64,000 bases of DNA from an uncultured Helicobacter sp. (GTDB taxonomy: Bacteria > Campylobacterota > Campylobacteria > Campylobacterales > Helicobacteraceae), in contig NZ_CALBGN010000016.1 of assembly GCF_937893305.1 (NCBI RefSeq), positions 62,001 through 126,000 of the forward strand, written 5' to 3'. Below the pieces are notes generated by a model, which saw only the letters and a program-made list of their open reading frames with translations, was not told the DNA's origin and ran no database searches. This document shows positions 60,028-64,000 of the stretch, piece by piece. Numbering within the stretch: position 1 is the stretch's first letter; every line of letters starts with the position of its first letter. Position numbers and translations under genes: made by a program.

Positions 60028-62693
60028 CCCTTTAATTCTCCCCAGTTTTTGCCTAGACTCACGCCACAACGCAATGGGACGCGCAATGTGGTGATGTTTT
60101 CCATAATTTGTGCAATTTTGGTTGCTTCTGTTTGTGCAACATTTTCTGGGGCTTCAAAAATAAGTTCATCATGCACTTGTAAAAGCAGTTTGGATTTTAG
60201 TGTTTCTTGTGTGATTTGAATCATAGCAAGCTTAATAATATCTGCTGCACTTCCTTGAAAAATTGCATTAATCCCTTCTCTTAAAAATGCAGCCTTTTGA
60301 AACTCTTGAAGATTTTCAAAGCTAAATTTTCGCATTCTTCCTAGAAGTGTCAGAGAGTATCCTTTCTGTAAAATAAATTCTTCTTGCTCTTTTAAAAAAT
60401 CTTTAACAGTTGGAAAAGATTCAAAATAGTTTTGGATATAAGTTTTGGCTTCTTGATGGCTAATTTGCAAGGTTTCAGAGAGTTTTCTAGCTCCCATACC
60501 ATAGATAAGTCCAAAGTTAATACTTTTTGCTACAGAACGCTTTTGCTTAGCTAATTCTTCACCAAAGATTTTTTTTGCCGTTTCAAGATGGATATCAGCA
60601 TCTTTATGAAAGGCTTCAATCATCGCATTATCTTTAGAGAAATGTGCTAAAAGGCGCAATTCAATTTGAGAATAATCTAGGCTTAATAAAAGATGTCCAT
60701 CTTTGGCGATAAAGCCCTCTCTAATGCGTCTCCCTTGCTGGGTTTTAACAGGGATATTTTGTAGATTTGGATTTTTAGAGCTTAAACGTCCTGTGCTTGT
60801 GCCTGTTTGCATAAAGGAAGTATAGACTTTATGCGTGGTATCTTGACTTGCAAGTTCAATTAAAGGCTCAATGTAGGTGCTATAAAGTTTAAAAAGTTCT
60901 CTATATTCTAACACTTTTGGAATAATGGGATGAGAATCTTTTAGAGAATTTAGAACACTAGAATTTGTGCTAAGACCAGATTTTGTTTTTTTGCCACTTT
61001 GTAAATTTAACTCTTCAAAAAGAACAATGGAGAGTTGTTGTGGAGAGTTTAGATTAAAGCGTTTATTTGCTAAATTGTAAATTTCTTGTGAAAGTGATTG
61101 GAGTTTTTCTGACATTTCAACTTTTAGACTTTTAAAATACTCAATATTGATTGTTGTGCCACTTAGCTCCATATTTACTAAACATTTAATAAAAGGAAAT
61201 TCTACATTATTTGCAACTTCTTGTAGAGATTTTGGCAATAAAGAGTTGATTTTAAAAAATAACTGGTAACAAGCTGCGGCATCTTCACACGCATAAGTAA
61301 AGGCATTTTCAATAGGAAGTTGAGAAAAGTTTTCGCCTTTTTTAATAATGTCTTTAAAGGCGATCATTGTGTGCTTGAAATGGCGCGCCATTAGATCATC
61401 AAGATTACAAGGCATATCACTTTGATAAAGCCAAGCTAAAAGCATACTATCTTTAATGTTGTGATAATTCTTTGGAGTGAAATCAAAATTTGTGTATAAA
61501 ATTTCTAAATCGTATTTGATGTTATGTCCGATGATGACTTTTGCGTTAAAAAGAGTGGTGATAAACTCTAGTGCAAGTGTTTTATCAATCTGCTCTGGGA
61601 CGCCTAAATAACTATGTGTAATAGGCGCATAATAGGCATTAATCCCATCAAAAGAAAAAGAAAATCCAACAATTTTAGCGCGTAAAACATCTAAATCTGT
61701 TGTTTCTGTATCAAAGGAAACAATAGAATCTTGTGTGATTTGTGCCATTAGCTCTTTAAGCATTGTAGGGGTTTCTACTAAAATTGCATTGAAGTGAAAG
61801 TGGCTAGAAGTGTCTTTTGTGATTTGTTTTTCTCTATTTTCTTTAAGAGGTAGTTTTTTTAAGATGCTAAAAAGTTCATATTCTTGTAGAGAATCTGTGA
61901 TTTTTAAAAGGGGATTAGCTTTTGGCATTGCACATTCTTCTAGGTCAAAGGTACTAAATAAATCATCTCTTAAACGCACAAGTTGCTGGCTAAGATATGC
62001 GTTCTCTTTGGATTGTCTCAGAAGTTCTTGTGTGCGACTTGGTGTAATGGAATCTAAATTTTGATAGATATTATCTAGAGAGCCATAGGCTTTTAATAGG
62101 GTTGCAGCTCCTTTTGCGCCTATCCCTTTAACTCCGGGAACATTATCTGCACTATCGCCTACAATACTTTGATAATCTACAAATTGTGTAGGTGCGATTC
62201 CATATTTTTCCACACATTGTTCTTCTCTAATCTCTTGCTTTTTTTTAGGATCAAATAAAAAAGTATCTCCATCTATAAGTTGATATAAATCTTTATCGTG
62301 GCTTATAATTCTAACGCTAATTTCTAATGCGTTTGCGCATTTATTTAAAGAGGCAATCACATCATCAGCCTCATAACCTGCAATGCTAATGTTTTTAAAA
62401 CCCATTTGTTCTACCCAAGCAATCGCAACTTCCAATTGAAGGCTCAAATCTTCTGGCACTTCCGGGCGATTTGCTTTATAGGCTGGATCAATGCTTTTGC
62501 GAAAATTTTCTTCTTTAGAATCTAGGGCAAACACTAAATAATCATTTGGATAATCTTTATATAATTGCATAATAAGTTTTGCAAATCCGGTTAATAAACC
62601 TGTGGGGAATCCTTCGCGATTTTTAAGTGGTGGAAGAGCAAAATAGCTTCTAAATAAAAAACCAAAAGTGTCAATAATTGTAAGTGTTTTCAT
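60024..62693 (-). CDS. polA: DNA polymerase I
   Basis: An 889-residue three-domain polymerase. The N-terminal 5' nuclease has AGYEADDVIASL and SHDKDLYQLIDGD. The middle 3'-5' exonuclease keeps all motifs: VSFDTETTD, IGHNIKYDLEIL and YACEDAAACY. The polymerase has LSLDYSQIELRLLAH (motif A), KRSVAKSINFGLIYGMG (motif B) and LQVHDELIFEAP (motif C). It fills gaps in repair and removes RNA primers. The ATG overlaps the terC stop by one base. Confidence 0.97.
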   Translation of the reverse strand: MKTLTIIDTFGFLFRSYFALPPLKNREGFPTGLLTGFAKLIMQLYKDYPNDYLVFALDSKEENFRKSIDPAYKANRPEVPEDLSLQLEVAIAWVEQMGFKNISIAGYEADDVIASLNKCANALEISVRIISHDKDLYQLIDGDTFLFDPKKKQEIREEQCVEKYGIAPTQFVDYQSIVGDSADNVPGVKGIGAKGAATLLKAYGSLDNIYQNLDSITPSRTQELLRQSKENAYLSQQLVRLRDDLFSTFDLEECAMPKANPLLKITDSLQEYELFSILKKLPLKENREKQITKDTSSHFHFNAILVETPTMLKELMAQITQDSIVSFDTETTDLDVLRAKIVGFSFSFDGINAYYAPITHSYLGVPEQIDKTLALEFITTLFNAKVIIGHNIKYDLEILYTNFDFTPKNYHNIKDSMLLAWLYQSDMPCNLDDLMARHFKHTMIAFKDIIKKGENFSQLPIENAFTYACEDAAACYQLFFKINSLLPKSLQEVANNVEFPFIKCLVNMELSGTTINIEYFKSLKVEMSEKLQSLSQEIYNLANKRFNLNSPQQLSIVLFEELNLQSGKKTKSGLSTNSSVLNSLKDSHPIIPKVLEYRELFKLYSTYIEPLIELASQDTTHKVYTSFMQTGTSTGRLSSKNPNLQNIPVKTQQGRRIREGFIAKDGHLLLSLDYSQIELRLLAHFSKDNAMIEAFHKDADIHLETAKKIFGEELAKQKRSVAKSINFGLIYGMGARKLSETLQISHQEAKTYIQNYFESFPTVKDFLKEQEEFILQKGYSLTLLGRMRKFSFENLQEFQKAAFLREGINAIFQGSAADIIKLAMIQITQETLKSKLLLQVHDELIFEAPENVAQTEATKIAQIMENITTLRVPLRCGVSLGKNWGELKG

Positions 62694-63430
62694 TATTTGG
62701 TGCTTTGTAGGCGTTTTTTCTTAATGTAAATATTGATAGATTCCACTCCTAAAGAAAATGCCATAGCAAAGTAAATATAAGCCTTTGAAATATGGAAATC
62801 TAAACCTTCTGCAACAAGTGTAACACCTACTAAGATTAAAAAGGCTAAGGCTAAAATCTTAATGGTAGGGTTGTTATCTACAAATTCTGAAATACTTTTT
62901 GAAGCGACCATCATCACGCCTACTGCGACAATTACTGCAATCATCATAATTTCAATAGTATCTACCATTCCCACTGCTGTAATAACAGAATCTAATGAAA
63001 AGACAATATCTAAAATAGCAATTTGAATTAATATGCTAAAAAATCCCTTTTTTGCTCCTTCTTTTAAGATTTGCTCATCGCTTGATTCTTCAGCATTTTC
63101 AATATCGTGGTGGATTTCAAGTGTGGATTTACCAATTAAAAATAATCCACCTAAAATTAAAATGATATCGCGTCCAGAAATCTCTTGTGAGAAAATGCTA
63201 AAAAGTGGTGTAGTGAGCTTCATTATCCAAAAGAGTGAGAGTAAGAGCAGTAAGCGTGTGGCCATTGCTAAAGCCAATCCAAAAATTCTAGCTCTTTGGC
63301 GTTGTTCTTGCGGCAAGCGTCCTACAAGAATAGCGATAAAAATGATATTGTCTATGCCTAGTACAATTTCTAAGGCGATTAAAGTTGCTAGCGCAACCCA
63401 CATTTCAGGACTTGTAATCCATTCAAACAT
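62693..63430 (-). CDS. TerC family integral membrane protein
   Basis: A 245-residue protein with about seven membrane helices. LEIVLGIDNIIFIAILVGRLP and the second acidic site DIVFSLDSVITAVGM are the TerC/YgdQ signature, with Asp residues inside membrane helices. Members efflux manganese or sit in metal-loading of secreted proteins, and tellurite resistance is a secondary trait. It is upstream of polA with one-base overlap. Confidence 0.88.
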   Translation of the reverse strand: MFEWITSPEMWVALATLIALEIVLGIDNIIFIAILVGRLPQEQRQRARIFGLALAMATRLLLLLSLFWIMKLTTPLFSIFSQEISGRDIILILGGLFLIGKSTLEIHHDIENAEESSDEQILKEGAKKGFFSILIQIAILDIVFSLDSVITAVGMVDTIEIMMIAVIVAVGVMMVASKSISEFVDNNPTIKILALAFLILVGVTLVAEGLDFHISKAYIYFAMAFSLGVESINIYIKKKRLQSTK

Positions 63431-63460
63431 AAGATTCCTTGTTGTGTGAAATAAAAAGAG

Positions 63461-63466
63461 ATTGTA
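63461..63466 (-). promoter_or_regulatory. -10 box for terC-polA
   Basis: TACAAT on the minus strand, 30 bases before the terC ATG. Confidence 0.5.
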
Positions 63467-63531
63467 AAGAGTTTTTACTTAATAAGTGATTGAATTATTA
63501 ATCTTAAACGCGTAAAACTTGAAAAACTTAT

Positions 63532-63537
63532 TATAAT
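63532..63537 (+). promoter_or_regulatory. -10 box for the sodium symporter
   Basis: TATAAT, 25 bases before the ATG at 63563, with TTAGGAG (63551-63557) as ribosome site. Confidence 0.6.
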
Positions 63538-63562
63538 ATCATTTTTAATTTTAGGAGCGTAT

Positions 63563-64000
63563 ATGCGATATTCTTGGTCAAGTAGTTTAACTTATATTTT
63601 AGTAACAGCTGGTGCTACTATTGGTTTTGGAGCAACTTGGAGATTTCCTTATTTGGTAGGACAAAATGGTGGTGGAGCGTATGTGCTTGTTTTTATTTTG
63701 GCGATGCTTTTAATTGGAATCCCTATGATTTTAGTAGAAAATGTCATAGGAAGAAGAGCGCATAAAAATGCTGTGGATGCTTTTGATGGAAAATATCAAC
63801 GTAAAAAGATTTCTAAGGCGTGGAAAATTATAGGTTATATGGGGCTTATTGGTTGTTTTGGGATTATTGCATATTATATGGTGCTCGGTGGGCGCGTGCT
63901 TGTGTATATTACAAGTATTGTTCTTGGTAATCTTGATTTAACTGTTCCTATTACAAAGGAGATTACAAAAGATTTTTATAATGAACATATTAGTCATAGT
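63563..64000 (+). CDS. Sodium-dependent neurotransmitter-type symporter, 3' end cut by window edge
   Basis: The first 146 codons of a neurotransmitter:sodium symporter (LeuT/SNF family). The N-terminal GATIGFGATWRFPYLVGQNGGGAYVLVF is the hallmark first helix, with sodium and substrate contacts around the unwound GFGxxWRFP stretch. MGLIGCFGIIAYYMVLGG is the third-helix region. Bacterial members import amino acids with sodium. H. pylori carries two such genes in tandem (HP0497/HP0498); whether a second copy follows is outside the window. Confidence 0.9.
   Translation, partial: MRYSWSSSLTYILVTAGATIGFGATWRFPYLVGQNGGGAYVLVFILAMLLIGIPMILVENVIGRRAHKNAVDAFDGKYQRKKISKAWKIIGYMGLIGCFGIIAYYMVLGGRVLVYITSIVLGNLDLTVPITKEITKDFYNEHISHS

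Noticed and set aside
1..64000. tRNA, rRNA, CRISPR arrays, insertion sequences and prophage
   Set aside because: Gaps are short and none contains cloverleaf consensus, repeat-spacer structure, transposase frames or phage structural genes; the restriction block has no flanking direct repeats that I could see.

Overview
The window is AT-rich, densely coded DNA from a Campylobacterota bacterium. It most resembles an enterohepatic or intestinal Helicobacter of the H. pullorum / H. canadensis type. Several gene neighbourhoods match what I remember of Helicobacter and Campylobacter: mutS2 after a small membrane gene, hisC-fliF-fliG-fliH-dxs, tatB-tatC-queA-rsmG, csd3-nudix, lpxB-greA-dut-coaX, dapB-purF, prmC-ste24 and lptF-truA. 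A Campylobacter-type major outer membrane porin and histidine biosynthesis genes (hisG, hisC) argue against H. pylori itself. The species assignment is inference; no rRNA is present.

Layout. 1-2511: the end of a small membrane gene, then mutS2. 2669-4775: a serine-type transporter and a convergent MarC protein. 4852-10037 (minus): an accessory block with a type III restriction-modification system (mod, res) and an abutting AAA ATPase. 10038-10349: the only gap over 300 bases. It holds a 20-codon reading frame with 6-base tandem repeats and long-range complementary segments, resembling a type I toxin-antitoxin locus. 10350-13571: pyrG-recJ. 13556-23902 (minus): hisC, the flagellar base genes fliF-fliG-fliH, dxs, then mlaA, mlaC and an RND exporter for lipid traffic. 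23968-27138 (minus): an MreB paralogue, PgeF and a receiver-like protein of unknown role. 27268-29365: Ste24 protease and prmC. 29352-32751 (minus): tatB-tatC-queA-rsmG and two small genes. 33188-41994 (minus): a chain of eleven genes, csd3, nudix, coiled coil, lpxB, greA, dut, yfgM-like, bamB-like, coaX, hisG, leuC.

42154-46553: a small membrane gene, then flgM-flgN-flgK behind a sigma-28 promoter, then the porin with its own promoter and terminator. 46703-48985: divergent gpsA and fliI. 49080-54001: trxA, a membrane-anchored thioredoxin-fold protein, trxB, dapB, purF and a radical SAM protein, closed by a strong hairpin. 54153-55565: a two-EF-hand protein behind a canonical sigma-54 promoter, with a 28-codon membrane microprotein directly after it. 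55617-60027: a uracil-DNA-glycosylase-like protein that has lost its catalytic motifs, a periplasmic binding-fold protein, a YgjP metallopeptidase, LptF/G and TruA. 60024-63430 (minus): terC-polA. 63563 to the end: the start of a sodium symporter.

The least explained items are the sigma-54 EF-hand protein with its microprotein, the structured locus at 10119-10242, the receiver-like 478-residue protein, the inactive UDG-like protein, and a 10-base word (AGTTGGAATC) found seven times on the two strands. No rRNA, tRNA, CRISPR array, insertion sequence or prophage was seen.
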